Part shown: one piece after another, positions 13,938-27,500 of the stretch
Layout of the letters: each line of letters opens with the position of its first letter
Numbering within the stretch: the first letter of the stretch is position 1
From: Gadus chalcogrammus
Lineage: Eukaryota; Chordata; Actinopteri; Gadiformes; Gadidae
Assembly (NCBI RefSeq): GCF_026213295.1
Contig: NC_079428.1
Coordinates: 1,879,670 to 1,943,669 of the forward strand
Reading direction: 5' to 3'
Length of the DNA: 64,000 nucleotides
Notes under the pieces: model-generated
What the model was told of the DNA's origin: nothing
The model's input: the letters and a program-made list of their open reading frames with translations, nothing else
Databases searched by the model: none
Translations under genes and position numbers: made by a program

Positions 13938-16900
13938 GTCAAGATTAACCCATGTAAAACAAAGAATCGTTCCACAGTTTGGAAAACAGTGTTTCCTACA
14001 AAGCGTTTTGGAATAAAGACTACAACTCCCCTGAGCCCTATTCCCCCTAACCATGAATACTAAGTGGACATTCTTTTTTCTTCTGAGAAAGAAGAATAAA
14101 ACAAATATTATGAGCTGCCATTGGCTTTAGTGAGACATTTTTTTTCCAAATGAATGTTTCCGTGTTCCGTGATGCTATATGTAAGCCCTTATTGAATATA
14201 TTGAACACACATTGTTTTGAAAAATAAGCAATCCTGTTGACTCAAAACCATAGCGCAATAGTGTACATTACAAGTTAGTTTTTTCTTACATTAAAACTTG
14301 CACTCACAGTACCCCCTGCCTTGTTCAGTTATGTACTGGGAATTTTGTAGCTATGATAATTTTCAAAATTTCAAATTCCCACAGCACCCATAACAAACAA
14401 ATGACCGTTTCCTTTGCTGTTTTGCCACCCACATGTTCATGCACCATAAGTGTTCTCAAAGGCAGACAATCAATACAGCTCTCATATTGTGGTGGCTGTG
14501 AAGCAGAGATGGTGTATGTGACAAGCCGGTGTTCACGTAAGAAGTCTGGGCTATTGATTGATCCGGTCATAAGCACACATTCTAGGACAGCTTCCCATGA
14601 AATGTTTGGTTAATTTCTAAAGCATAAATGTACACTGTTTATGTCTTCAAAGGGTATATATATATGTTTAATTAATTATATATATATATTCTGGTACAAT
14701 GGCATTAGTGTCAAATAAAGTGGAGTTTGCAAATTTAACCGAAGCCAAAGTTATTTAGGAAATGTTTTTTTTAATATATATAATATTATCAAAGTTAATT
14801 AGTATTTTTCCAGAGTACAATTTGCACATTCACATTTAGGGTTTGTTTTCAGCTAAATATGCTCTATGGGAAGGCTGTGCACTAATGAAATGTAAAGGCC
14901 TTTGTTCAAAGTGACATTTACTGTTCCGCTTGTCCTTTGATTTCCAAAGTGTTGCATCCACCCACCAGGGAAAGGCAGACCTTTCACATTAAATATTACA
15001 CCGCCTTAACCCATGCAATTTCCACTCTAATGCCCCTCAGTTGCACTCTTATTCCTAAAAAACGTTGATAGTGCTGCAGTTTAGGCAATAGCCAGAGGCC
15101 TTTATGACACGATTCTAATCGCGGCAAAATTTAACGTTGAGTCCTGCTACGGTCCACTGCTGACACTTTCGCCTCATTTCTCGAATTGAATCCAGGACAT
15201 TTAAGCCTGCGTCAACGCTTTTCACTTTCGAAATCTCAACCGTGTGCCACGGATATCCGCTCAATCCCAAGGAGACAAGGATTCCTTCATCCCCCTGAAA
15301 CAATGGAATCCATCCTCTCTCTCCCTTCCTCTCTCTCTCTCTCTGTTCCCTCTGTCTGCCGATCTTCCCCATCTCCCCTTGCTAATAAGCAGTGCTCTTC
15401 TTCATGCATGGTGAAGCAGCGATCCCCCCCTCCTTGCGCTCTCAGAGACAGATCGTGGGGAGATGGATGTGTCAGTCAGCCAGTCAGTCAGTCGCACTGG
15501 CTGTCTCATTTCTGTCAGGTTCCTCTTGTGTTACTTCATGTCTTCTAAGGCAGGCCTGTTGTCCCGTAAATCCCCCACACACGCGAGCGGTCCGCACTTT
15601 GGAAGAAACGAGAAATCTCCCAATTTGTGAGGCAATGGGGAAGGGGCGGTCGCAGCACGAGGCCTAGATTGTTTGTTTTGCTTTTTGGTCCTTCTGTCCG
15701 TCCTCTCAGACGTTGTTTATCCGTCCGCCTGTCTGTTTGAGAAGTACTTTAGCGCCAGCGAGTTCACCTGTGTTTTGACGGTTTTGCAATTCAAATGGTG
15801 GAAACGTGTGAGAACAGAATGCAGAGTGCTCGGGCTCCACAATTGGATGGATTCAGAGTACGGGGGGTGTCTCCATATGCCGGCCTCCATCTCACAAATA
15901 ATTTGGTTAGGATCCGGCTGGAGGATTGGGACGATCTAAATGCAGATGCCATCTAGTTCTCCATTTCATTACAGACATTGAAGTGATGCAGTTTCATGTT
16001 TTGACTGAATGTGCGTTCATGACCGGCCAGCGTTTAGTTTGTACGAAAAAGTAATGATTTATAAAAACACCAACGAATCCCTGAAGTCTCCCCGATCTGT
16101 AATGTGGTACCTTGCTTTTTTAACAAATTGGTAAATAAATAATCGAATTGATTCAATTTGTTCATCAAGCATGGTTTTTCTAAAAGCAATCCAATAAACA
16201 CTTATGAACACTAATGAACGCTAATTATAAGCAAGGGGCATGTATCACACCTATAAGACGGGGTAATACGACATCTTAATACGCCTGCAACAGTAACAAT
16301 AGTCCAGCCAATGCGTGCGTCCTTTCTTCATTACTGATGTCCCACGGTATGGGGCTGTGTTTGATCTGTTCCCTGCAGTGTGCTGTACTGGACCTGTACT
16401 AACTCCCAAGCCTCTCCAACTCCCGTCACAGAGCACTGCTTGTGACCCTCATCCGACCCACTATCTCCATCTGATAACAGCTGCAGTGCCAGCGCACTGT
16501 TAAAGTTCCTTAGTATCGTTTTCTCTCCGTTTTATCCTCACTTTGATATACATCTGGGGCGCCATACCCTAATTTCATTGGTTTCTAGCATCCCCCCCCC
16601 CCCCCCCCCTCCCTCCCATTCCGGGAGGAAGTGATCAAATGATCCCACTTAATGCTGCCTCTACCTTCCCCCATTGATGTGCAACAAAGAGGGAAACCAT
16701 AGGAGGTGGAGAAGGGGAAAGTGGTGGTGCTGGTGGGTGGTGGTGGGTGGGTGGATGCTGGCAGTTGAATGGGATCCGGTTCCCAAGCAGAAGATCCATG
16801 GATCATGTGATGAAAGAGAGACACATGACATGTTACACCCCTCCCTCCGACCCCATCCTGTTTTTTGGAGCTGAGTTGTTTCTTCATTTTCTCTTCCTTA

Positions 16901-18428
16901 TCTCTTTATTTTCATTTTTAATGCTTGCATCTGGGCCTGCCTTCGCCGCAGTGGTTCCACTCCCTTTGTAGCCGGTCTAATTGGCCTGCGTTTGCATCCT
17001 GACACAGATTATTTGTGGGGGTCTTCATTCATCTACTGTAGCGTTGGCTTGTGTTCAAGTGCGGGGAGAAAAATGATAAACACGCGCCGCGGATCGAAGC
17101 GCTGTTTTTCCCTGAGCCTTGAGTTGAGGGCTTCGCTCACTTGAGATTTGGCCTTTTGAAAGAACGCAAGGACGAAAAAACACAATTAGTTTGAAAGAAC
17201 CAAAGAATACTGTAACTGTTTTATTCACTGCGAATGATTCGGTTCCACAATAAATTGTTTTCGTTGTGCGGTTGAAGTTAATCTTATTCACTTTTGTTTC
17301 ATGACATTTTTTGCATCTCAGCATAAAGCGTTTTACCTGAGAAGAATACACCAGAATGGAACCTGCTGGATGGAGACTGAGGAATTGGGGGGACTCATGC
17401 CCCTTATCAATTGATATCCATTGCTACCCATGGTAAAAACATAAGAATGGTGGGGGGAAAAGTACACTTGGTTGGCTAAGCCTCCTCACAAATTCCTTCT
17501 TTGTTCCCCAAAGCTTCAAAGAGAGATGGGAGAATACAAGAGTCTTAGAGACTGGATTTATATCAAACATCATCCTTCTCGTGGGATGTATCAAAGACAC
17601 AGTAGACAAAATATATTTACCAAGAGATTCCCTTCCAAAATGTAGAAAAAGTGCCATTGTTTGCGTTATATCAAGGGAAGGGTTGTTCATATTCATGGTT
17701 ATTATGGGAATATTTGTTTTGTGTAGTGATTCTCCGCTGTTCGTTACTGCAGATGTGAAGACCTCATTACTTAATTCTAGTCTTGAACTCTTTTGTGAAT
17801 ACATCCCCTCTACCACTTAACTTAGAGAGACAGAGGCAGAGGCAGCTCGTTCAAGCACCAAAGAAAATATATAAATACAGCTTGAAAGGGGGCAATTTGA
17901 GGTCCTGGGATTTGTGTTTTGTGAGCTTGATCAATACTTGCTCGAGGCAGAGTTTGGCCGTAAATGGATTAACTTTGGGGAAGCACGGGGAAATGTTTTG
18001 GTTCTTCCTCCGGCTAGGTGTATCATTGACAACATTCTAGGTCGTGCATGGTGAATTTATTGGAGGTACGGACAGGAGGTTACCGTGTTTCAGAGTTGAA
18101 TCACACTGGCACCATCCGTCTTACCCAGATATAATCTGTTCCCTGTTCCTGTCATACATTCACTCACATAAACCCAGACGGATGAAAAGGAAACAAAATG
18201 GCCCGACAGAGGTGTGTGTTGCAGTAACAAGGAAAAACCTCTGCAATAATAGCCTAAATGCTTATTATCATCGCTATAATGACAGGCACACGTGCTGTCA
18301 TTAAAACCCTTTTGGACGGCGATGAATGAAGCGAGCGCATGCCTGTCCCCGACGCAAGAGGATGTCTTTAACGGAGGAGCATTTCAAATGCAGAGCCTGC
18401 CGAGCAAGCTGGCGAGATGGCCCACTTT

Positions 18429-18433
<5 letters not shown>
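13938..18433. other. No gene seen; intergenic or intronic sequence
   Basis: About 4.5 kb without a supportable gene. It includes AT-rich stretches (14640-14800), a short (CAGT)n tract near 15470-15495 and a C18 run (16592-16609). The (GGT)n-like stretch at 16720-16755 is low complexity. Confidence 0.5.
16592..16609. repeat. C18 homopolymer
   Basis: Eighteen consecutive C, followed by CCTCCC. Confidence 0.95.
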
Positions 18434-18463
<30 letters not shown>

Positions 18464-18470
18464 CACACCA

Positions 18471-18530
<60 letters not shown>
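18434..18530. repeat. Interrupted (CA)n microsatellite
   Basis: Alternating AC for 97 bp, broken by AACACACC and CACC interruptions between about 18462 and 18480. The last 50 bp are pure. Confidence 0.96.
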
Positions 18531-18534
<4 letters not shown>

Positions 18535-19704
18535 CAGGTGTGATTCAAGAAGAGGCAGAGCGAGGGAGCCGGTGCGAGCGAGAGCGAGAGAGAGATAGGG
18601 TGTGAATGGCCAAAGGCGGATTGCCAAGAGTGACCGCTAACGAGTGGATGGGAGGAATGACAATGATTTCCAGGGGGAACTCGCCTTAGGACGGGATGAT
18701 AGCGACGCAGGAGTGCTGCGCGTCCCGTTTTTTACGGCACCCTCGGTGAAGGAAAGCGACTAAATATAGCGGGGAACATAGCTAATTCTTTGTGCTCTCT
18801 CTGGCCTTCTGTGTCTGTCGACACGGCACTTGGCGGGTGTTGCAAGCGATTCACTCAGTGAAGTGAAGGCTTTGTGTGAATCGTTTGAACTCCCTCTGCC
18901 TTCACTGTCTCCAACTCACACAGCGCACATCCTCAGTATATATACCATAGCACAGATCTTTTCTTTTGGACACGTGTCTTATTTTGCCGGAAGCGTGCAA
19001 TGCTGTATCATGAGTCCTGATGAAGCACATCAAGGTTTTGCTTCAGACGCGGCGTTCTTTCAAAGCTGGGTATGCTGTTATATCCGTCGCGAACCACAGC
19101 ACCACCCACCCACACCCTTTCCCAGCTACAGAAGGGCTCTAGGCCGGCCGAGGTTGGAAGGTGTTTCAACTCACACCCTCTGAGTCGTAGGCAGCTGTTC
19201 AGAGTGGAGACTTGGCAGGTAGACACATCTCGGGGAAACTTGGGGGGGAGAAACTTGCTCCTCCTCTGCTCCCTCCTCCCCTCTCCTCCTCCTCTTCCTC
19301 CTCCTTCCTCCATCGCTCCCTCCGCCTCCCTCGACTGGCTTTGGCCTCATTTATCCATCTCCCCCCCCCCCCACACCCCCCCCCACACCTCACACACACT
19401 CTGACACAAATATCCCCCTTCCCCACACACTTTTTCCCCCTTCCGACATTATGTTTGTCCTGCATGCCTCTTACCCGGTTCTGTCGAATCTCAAACAATT
19501 CCCATCACTTTCTAGTTTATTCCGTCAATTACCTTGCTGCCATTGCTGCAATTGTCCGTGCTAAACGCTGTCTCTACCCCCACCCCCCACCCCCAACAGC
19601 TCCCCATATTACCTGTCACCCACCAATACGCAGATGTCTTATTGTCTCGGCGACAGGCCACCGGCATTCAGACTGTATTAGCCACCCTGAATCCTCTACC
19701 TTAT

Positions 19705-19726
19705 CCCCCCCCCCCCCCCCCCCCCC
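19705..19726. repeat. C22 homopolymer
   Basis: Twenty-two consecutive C, ending in TCTCCCC. Confidence 0.95.
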
Positions 19727-19945
19727 TCTCCCCAGACATTGTCACACTAAAAACCTAAGACTCCTCCCCCAACCCCCCCACCACCACCAACACACTCCGT
19801 CCCCTCCCTGCCCTCCTAACAGACACTAGGCCTGAAATATGCCTTCAATTACAATTTCACATCATTGGGATTCAGCGCTAGGGTTTCTAGCAGTACAGAG
19901 AAGCAATGAGAGTTGGGGGAGGGAGAGGGAGGGAGTCAGGGAGGC

Positions 19946-19961
19946 GGGGGGGGGGGGGGGG
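19946..19961. repeat. G16 homopolymer
   Basis: Sixteen consecutive G, preceded by a GGGAG-rich purine stretch from about 19914. Confidence 0.95.
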
Positions 19962-20514
19962 TATTAGGCGTGGGGCAGTAAGTGTTCATCTTGACGGATG
20001 TGGTCCGTCACAAAGCCTCATTACATAAATGCATCTCTGTTTCATCATGACAAACTCACATTGTCAACCGTGCATCTTTTATGGGATGACCCTCTCCCCC
20101 ACTCTCTCCCGGCCTGCTTGAGTATAACGGATAGCTGTCGCGTGTGATATTTTACCACTCATGATGTCAATTCTGGAACAATACATGGCAATTCCCTTTT
20201 CCCATTGTGGCTATAAAATAGATAGCTAGTGTAATATGTATAGAAATAGATGGATACACGCATGCTCGCTTACATAGATACATTGAAACATATGGCAAGC
20301 ATTTAATTAACATCGTCCCCACTAATGAAACTCTGTTCATGAATTTGTGAACAAGATTGACAGTGCATTTAATTTCCATCCGATTAAAATACAATCGTAG
20401 ACAGCCAATAAAATAAAGACGCAGTATCTCATACGTTCAACCCAATTGGATGTCAACCAACCGCTTTTTTGTGTGAACCGCAACACCAAACCTCCCTGAT
20501 GGAAACCCGCCATT

Positions 20515-20712
20515 TTGTATCGGCCGGTGCCTCCTAACAAGCCTCACGGTCTGACAGCCCCTGGGCCCCTGGGGGGCCCCGAGGCCGGGCAGGTCCTCCT
20601 AGCCCCGAATAGCCATAGTACCCGCCCCAGAAGCCGGCAGGGCCGCGGTGGGAATAGCGCAGAGCTCTGTCCCATCGGCACTCTACGCGGCGGCGGCGGC
20701 GGCGGCGGTGGC

Positions 20713-20747
<35 letters not shown>

Positions 20748-20960
20748 ACCTGCTTCCAGAAGCACCTGGTCCCGTGTCTCGCAGAGTCCCTCCCCACACA
20801 ATCTGGCCCGTTCTGCCTCCCCTCGCGGCGTGTGGAGTGGTGGCGGAGTGGTGGCAGCTGGGATCGATGCTCGGGCTCCGTGCTGGTGACGAATGCAGAG
20901 ATCATTCATGGCCGCCCACGCGGGCTCATCGTCATTATGGATCCTCATCGCCGCTCAGAC
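20515..20960. promoter_or_regulatory. CpG-rich, GC-rich stretch (possible CpG island)
   Basis: A sharp rise in GC and CpG content compared with the AT-rich flanks, centred on a (GGC)n tract. Three frames are open across it: Ala-rich forward, Gly-rich forward and Pro-rich reverse. That pattern is what a GC-rich triplet repeat gives in any frame, so it does not prove an exon. It could be a CpG-island promoter or first exon of an unidentified gene. Confidence 0.4.
20688..20747. repeat. (GGC)n trinucleotide repeat
   Basis: About 20 GGC units with four GGT interruptions. Read forward it gives poly-Ala with Val or poly-Gly; read in reverse it gives poly-Pro or Arg/His. Confidence 0.95.
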
Positions 20961-23849
20961 CTCATAAACGTTGGTTAACTTTGTTCAATTTCGGGCGGCT
21001 TTGTGTATTTTTGCCTTTCTGCTTGTGTCATGTAGTTATTATATAAATATATAATATATATATATATATCATTATTTATATATAATGTATATTGTTAAAT
21101 GTATTGTAAACAAAGTTGAACGTATACGTAGGATTAAGGCCGGTTGCAGTATGAAACCACACAGATGTGTGTTTTAATCAACTATTGTCCTATGTTAGGA
21201 ATGGTTTCACATTGGTTTGACGTGGTGGTGTATGACGAGAGGAGACCAGGTTCAGCCTGAATGCCGACACGCCAAACTGGCTTCAAATGTTATTCCGATG
21301 CCACTTCAGGACTGCGAGTCTCCGACGCTTCTCTCACATTGACGGGGCGGTCGTTCCCTCTCATACAGGTTTTCCGGGCGCTAAATCACATGTCTGCGGT
21401 GTACATGTATTCATGGGCAGTTTGTAAGGGAAGGTATTGACCGTGTTCTGCCGGCCGCTTGGAGCCGGGGGCCTGAGTCGGGAAATAAGATGGATACAGC
21501 CCAGCCGTTTGGCGGAAGGAGGAAAAGGAGAAAATGGTGCGAAAGAGGTTTGCGAGATGAGGCTTGGACCCCCTGGGGGATGCAGCGAGATGCAGGGAGG
21601 CATCCAAGCCAACCCAAGCCAAGGTCTCTCTCAATGGAGGCAGTCACTTAAGGAATGCGAAGTGGCCTGGTGACAATAAAAGAGCAGAAGGGTTGTGTGT
21701 GTAGGGGAGCGGGTGGGGGTCTCAGAAATTGCAGCACTCACACCAATAAGGGTTACGTTAAGTAAGTGGGCTCCTCAGCCCATCCTCGGTGGAACACATT
21801 TTACTGCCAATTTATAAACTCTATCTTGGGCACTCATTGTGGCGGCAGTTCGCCAAAATTTGCCTTTGATTAATATTGTGCGGCAGGACGAGACTCACAA
21901 AGCAACATGCTTACAATGGAGGGCCGTGAGCAACATGGATGAGGGCCATTACCTGTTCATGTCCTCTCTTTATTCTTACGGTGGATTCTGTTTCTTTTGT
22001 TACTGCCTCCCCTGTATCATGAAAAGACCTTACCAGCCAGCCACTTCATTTATTTGCATTCTTCCTTCTACAGCCCTTAGAAAGTAGAATGAGGAGCACA
22101 GATGTTCGTCTCAGATGTTATGAGGTCTTGATCCTTGCGCCAGTGATGGTTCCACCACTTGCGTGTTCGCAGCAATTCTCGGTCAATTCTGGGTCAATTT
22201 GGCGTTAATCTGCTTTAATTTGGCGTCATTTCAGCAGCAATTCGGCTTCCACAGAGCACCAAACATACAGATGCTGTAGGGAACTACTGTAGCAATGCTT
22301 GTAATACGAGACTGCTCCGTAGCCAGCCAGCAAATACATGAGGGCTTTGCCAGGGAAATGAGCTGATGTACCCACATTTTCAGTTAATAAGAGGCTTAAT
22401 TGCCGGTTTGTGGTGTTTGCGAATGGAGAGCGCTGTTAACAGCCAGGCAATACACCACTACGTGATAGTCTACAGCCTCATGCCTCTCGGGATGTGTCCT
22501 CGCCACATCCAAATGGATGGATGGATGGTGCCCTGCTTATTCTCTTGAAGCCTTTTGAAAACATCTATATTTTATGCAATGATGTTGCTTAAGAGTGCCT
22601 GCAGACATGAAGGACCGCAGACGTGTCGACATCGGAGACAAACCCCCCCAAACCACTCGACTCTCAAGTCTGTTAAAGGAGAGTGGGCAGTTACCAGGGA
22701 TTCAGTGAGTTAAGAACCATTACATGTCAATGTGACAAGGGTGAATGGATATGTTAAGGGACTTTTATTAAGCCGTCCTTTGGTTAATGAATCATATTCA
22801 CCTGGCATTGCTAGGGGTGGTTCGATATCAGGGAACGTCTCAACATTTGTACACGAGGCAGTTCGCCTTGAGTGACTCACTAAAATGTGGCTTTTGTCTC
22901 CTCGTGGACTTAAGAAGCCGTGATAACGACTGCCAGCTATCCTTCAGTGTCCCTCGACGGGGGCCTGCACAAAACAAAGATGCATCTTGTGTGTTAAGAT
23001 GAATCGGCTGTGCATAAATCCACACTGGGATAAGATTTCTGTGGGGAATGTGGCCACGGTGCTGGATGAAGATATGAAACAGCCAAGCTGTTCCCTGCTA
23101 GAACATCTGACATTTACCATACAGACTGCTCAGAGGGTGGAGAGGAGCGGCCGCGGCGGCGCAAAGGATGCCTTCCGCCCGGGCCCCTCATTATGAGCAA
23201 TAGATTTCACAATTCCCTTGTCGTCTGGTATGAGAGCTAGGTGTTATACAACGCCTAAACGCATCGCCGGCTTTCCGTTGGAAATCAAAATGCATTTAAA
23301 ACCGGCGCTGGGACTCTGTCATCGCAGCCGTTGCGTTTATTGGAAGTAATTTGCATTCTGTGGTGGGTAATGAACCCGTAATGAATCCGGACCTCAACTT
23401 TGCTGTGGAACTACAGCATCCAGAATCCCCTCTGCTTTTCCCCTATGGACTGATTTGACTTAGAAAGAATGAAATCCCTCAGGTTAATTGAGCTGTAGGT
23501 GGAGGGGTTTTCATATACTGCAAACGCTCATCATTTCATCGCGTCATCCTGAACAATAGTGATAGCCGACGTGCGAGAGATACAATTCTGTTTGAAAAGG
23601 GAGAGGAGTTATATAGGGCAGGTTTAAGGAGGGACAAGGCGCGAGTTTGAGTTTCAGTGTGATAATAATAGTAATAGCAGTAATTAACAGCGCCGACAGT
23701 GATCAAAGGGGGGATGTTTTTTCTCGACTTTGCTTTTACAGAGAAGACAGCCCGTCTGAGGACTCACTGCCATTACCTCGCTCGCGGGATACATTGACAA
23801 AACATCTCACATTTGATTATCATTCTCATCGACACAATGTGACGTGAGC

Positions 23850-24230
23850 TACAGCTCAATTAGTCATTAGCAAGATAATCACTCGCCAGTCTAACCGTGC
23901 ATTTAATTACAGCGGTATTAACACAAAGAAAAAAGGCTTGTATAACAGTCAGCCCGAAGGAGATTTGGCGAGAGGACCCAGGGATAATTGCTGCCCATAA
24001 ATCTAGCCATAAAAAAGGCAGGGCCATTATGCCTTGTGGTTAAATGCCTTGCTCGACAAAACTCTTAATGCTTGCGATTTCTGCAATTTTATGTTCTTCA
24101 TAATCAACGTTCATTAGGACATTCGAGGTGCATTTCATAAAGAAGGCGAGGAGCGTTGTGTAATATTGCTTTAGAAGGAAATTAATCAGACGTAATGTTA
24201 CTTACTCGGGCAAAGAAATGGCCAAATGCA
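23850..24230. promoter_or_regulatory. Candidate conserved noncoding element (motif-based)
   Basis: Homeodomain-type cores cluster here: CAATTAG and TCATTAG near 23857-23870, TTTAATTAC near 23902, GGATAATTG near 23981 and two CCATAAA motifs near 23994-24012. There is no simple repeat and no long open frame. Whether it is conserved between species cannot be judged from one sequence. Confidence 0.25.
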
Positions 24231-24489
24231 GGTACAGATTGCTGTGCGTTCTGTGCTTCGTAGCTAATTAGCATTCCTCTGAATTGTCTCCTCACCATGG
24301 TGCCTCGGTGGTGATGTGTTGTTGTGACACGTAAACACAACTTCAGCATCCCCCATGCCCTCTATCCAAACACATCTCTAATCCGTCCATGTCTCAGCCT
24401 TCTGTACACTCTGTAGCCTGGCCCCTACTTATCCTAGCTGCAAGCAAGCGTGAAACAGGGACTTTGTTGTCTCTGAAGCACCCCACTGA

Positions 24490-24511
24490 CCCCCCCCCCC
24501 CCCCCCCCCCC
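24490..24511. repeat. C22 homopolymer
   Basis: Twenty-two consecutive C. The flanking open frames in both directions cross it and are shadows. Confidence 0.95.
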
Positions 24512-27500
24512 GGCGAACTCTGGCCCTCAAACACGAGCGCACACGTACAGACCGACCACATGGCGCGTCCGTCCTGGTGACCCACACCGTTGGGCCGAGT
24601 CAAAGCCAGGGGAGGCCTGACCCGTGCGAGGACAGCGCCTCTGGACACTAAATAATGCTAATACAAGTTAGGCTTACATGTAGCTAACGGTGAGCAGAAT
24701 GATCACTGTAGGCGCCTTCATTTTGTTATCAACTCAAATGCTTCCCTGGCCAAATTGAACAACTTATAATTGTTTGTTGTTCTGTTTAAAGTGTGCCTTT
24801 TTTGATTGTCACTAGATTACAGTGCTGCGTTCAATTAGTCACTCCTATTCCCTTCACATCATTGTCTGAGAGGAAATCCATACAGAATATAGATATATAT
24901 TGTTTTTGTCTTGTTTTTGGTTTAGATGCGAGTTGTTTACTGAGGTACCGCTCTATGTATATTCAAGGGGGAGGTACAGACATCGCCCCAGGCAGTGAGC
25001 AATAAGATTGCGCCTACATTGTTGTAATTTAAACGTCAGGGTTTCCAGTATAGCCTTACCTATTTGGACTTAATGACACTTGAAATTAAAATATAATTGC
25101 ATCCCTTCTCCTGTTAGACAGTGCTTTTTGGTGTCCAAGGTGTATGAATAACATTTGGTTGAAAGGAGGGGGAAGGGAGGGAAAATAAGAAAATGGAGGA
25201 CAGCTTCAGCCTCTGCCAGCTACATGAATCGCCTCTGATAAGTTCTCTGTGAGCCATTTGTCTTGCGTCAAAATAGGTGTCGACGCCTCCCTCTCTTCCT
25301 TATCTCTCTTGGCAGTTTGTGCTGTGTTTATGTGCCGTTATGCGCCCGCCGCCCTTCTAGGTGACAGCCAGAGGGTTCCCGGCCAAGGTGCGTATTTTTC
25401 AAGGGAGGGTGTCCTTCTTCTCCGCTCCATAGCTTAAAGTCAAGGGGACGCATAATGTAGTATTTCCCTTGGGAGCTCCTCTGCTTCCAATCAGACGCTA
25501 ATATGGCCGCTGATATATTGGACCGAGGGGCGTCCTCCTTGTTGAATGTTGAGGGTCGATTGGAGTTGACAACGGAGATGGTTGTAGTCGTTATTGTTAT
25601 ACACAAGCAAATGTGTCGCCTGTTAATAGCTGATGAACTGGCAGCAGCTCCTGTTCCTGGTTCTCAGGACTAAATCCATCTAATTGAAATTAGAACTTGA
25701 GTAGAAATGCGTTGTCTTCTCTAAGTAATATATAGTATAGGATGTATATATATAGCTCTAGCCCTCTAGTTTTACCAAGGAAATAGCGTAAAGCATGTTC
25801 AGTGAAATGACACGCCATTCAGGGGAACCTCTCAGATAGAAGTTGGAATGGTGGCTTAATGTCACATGTCTCCAGGATTTTAACGAGTCCCTCTGAGTGG
25901 CCCACGTTACCGTAATTACCAATTCCTGTCGGAAATGTGCAGCATTGCGGTGCCGCATCGTCGTCCTAAGAGCTGTTTGTTTCAGTTCCACTGCTCCAAA
26001 TGTTAAAACCCATTTTACCGGTGTTTCAGTGAGGCAAACGTCGAACAAAACACAAGATAGTGCCACATAGGGAGCCATCTGCGGCAGAAACACAGTCACT
26101 CTCGGTAGTTTCCGAAGATGACTTTCAAGTTGAGGGAATTTCTTAAGTGAGGAAGAATCGGGAGCTCTTTCAACATGTGTCAAGGACTGCTTAGCAAAAC
26201 TAGCTTTGGGTTGAAGCGGATCAGTTTGTATATCATCAGTAGCCCGTTCAATGGAAGTTCAAAAAAGGTTCACGAGAGGTTTGCCCCAAACAACGAGAGA
26301 AAGGGGACAAGAGAAGAGGACTTAATTTCCATAAAACATGGGATGAACATGAAAGTGAATGAATGGTGCATTTCTCAAAACGAGTTGGCGATGAATAATA
26401 TATGTACATTTCTAAACCCTACCAAAGTCATCGGTATCCAGCCTTCCACCATCTCAAGTGCTGTTGGTGTAAGTCATTATTTCATATCATTATACAGACA
26501 GAAGTGGAGAAAAGCCTGGTGCATATTCTACCTAGTTTGGGTCAGAATAATTGATTTAATCGAAGGGGAGCACGGCCATCTACCATTATATGTTATATGC
26601 TGATCGTGTTGGTTACTTCAAATGAGTGTAATTATCATAAATCTATTTGTTGGATTGGATTTTACTGCCTTTGTTTCATCCTCAAATCTGGGCATAATAG
26701 TGCAGCAGTTATTTTTAGACCTTCACATTTAGTTTTCTCTCTTCTCCTAGAGTAGCCAATCTGCAGTTATATAAGTCAGCCACCAACTCATAAGTACCCT
26801 CTTAGGGACTTGTATCTTTGCTTACTTTCCCTTCCTCATTTATTACCCTCTGAGTGATCCAGTATTTTGGCCTATTAAACCAAGCAGTGCTGTGCAAATT
26901 CTTTTTAAAGAACAAGGCCTGCCTGGTTCTGCTTTTTCCTTGTTGCTGATGCCCCCTTAGCATGCATCCGGGCGTGACAATGATATTTTTCTGCTCGCAA
27001 GTGTTACAGATAGGTGCTGTGCTTCCGATGACGTCGACAACGTTCAGCACAAACACCTTGAAGCTCATCACAGCGTGGTCATGTTGTATCGCCAAGCAAA
27101 ACGACTGAAATGATTTTGGGAAGCAGCATCTAGAAGATTTTTGGAGGGATTTTTGACTTCCCATCTTTCTCATTGCAAAGCTATTATCTTGAATGAGATA
27201 CAACTGTGCAATCATCTTATTAAATGGAAAAACTATTAGTACTACATCATCTGATGTGATGCATCAACACAAGAGGCCAACATTGCATTCGGCGCGGGCA
27301 TTAGTCATTCCGCACTGTATGAAAACATTTGTGAAATTGAAAAATAAAATGCATCACCTTTGACATGATGACATGAGGAATAGTCTTTGCCGGGCGTTTG
27401 AATGGATTTTCTCTCGTGCTTCTCAGTGTGTAAGCTTCCCCTGTTCTATGAATGTATGAATAGGTCTCTCACTGCATAATGTGTTTGAATGATGAGTACT

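Larger units (their letters stand above)
18541..20514. other. No gene seen; C-rich patchy region
   Basis: Pyrimidine- and C-rich stretches (19255-19320, 19360-19390, 19570-19600, 19705-19800) dominate this interval. The 205-codon forward open frame across 19212-19829 is rich in Pro, Ser, His and Leu and follows the C-runs, so it is not taken as a gene. Confidence 0.5.

Noticed and set aside
19212..19829. 205-codon Pro/Ser/His-rich forward frame
   Set aside because: Follows C homopolymers and CCT-rich DNA; composition alone explains it.
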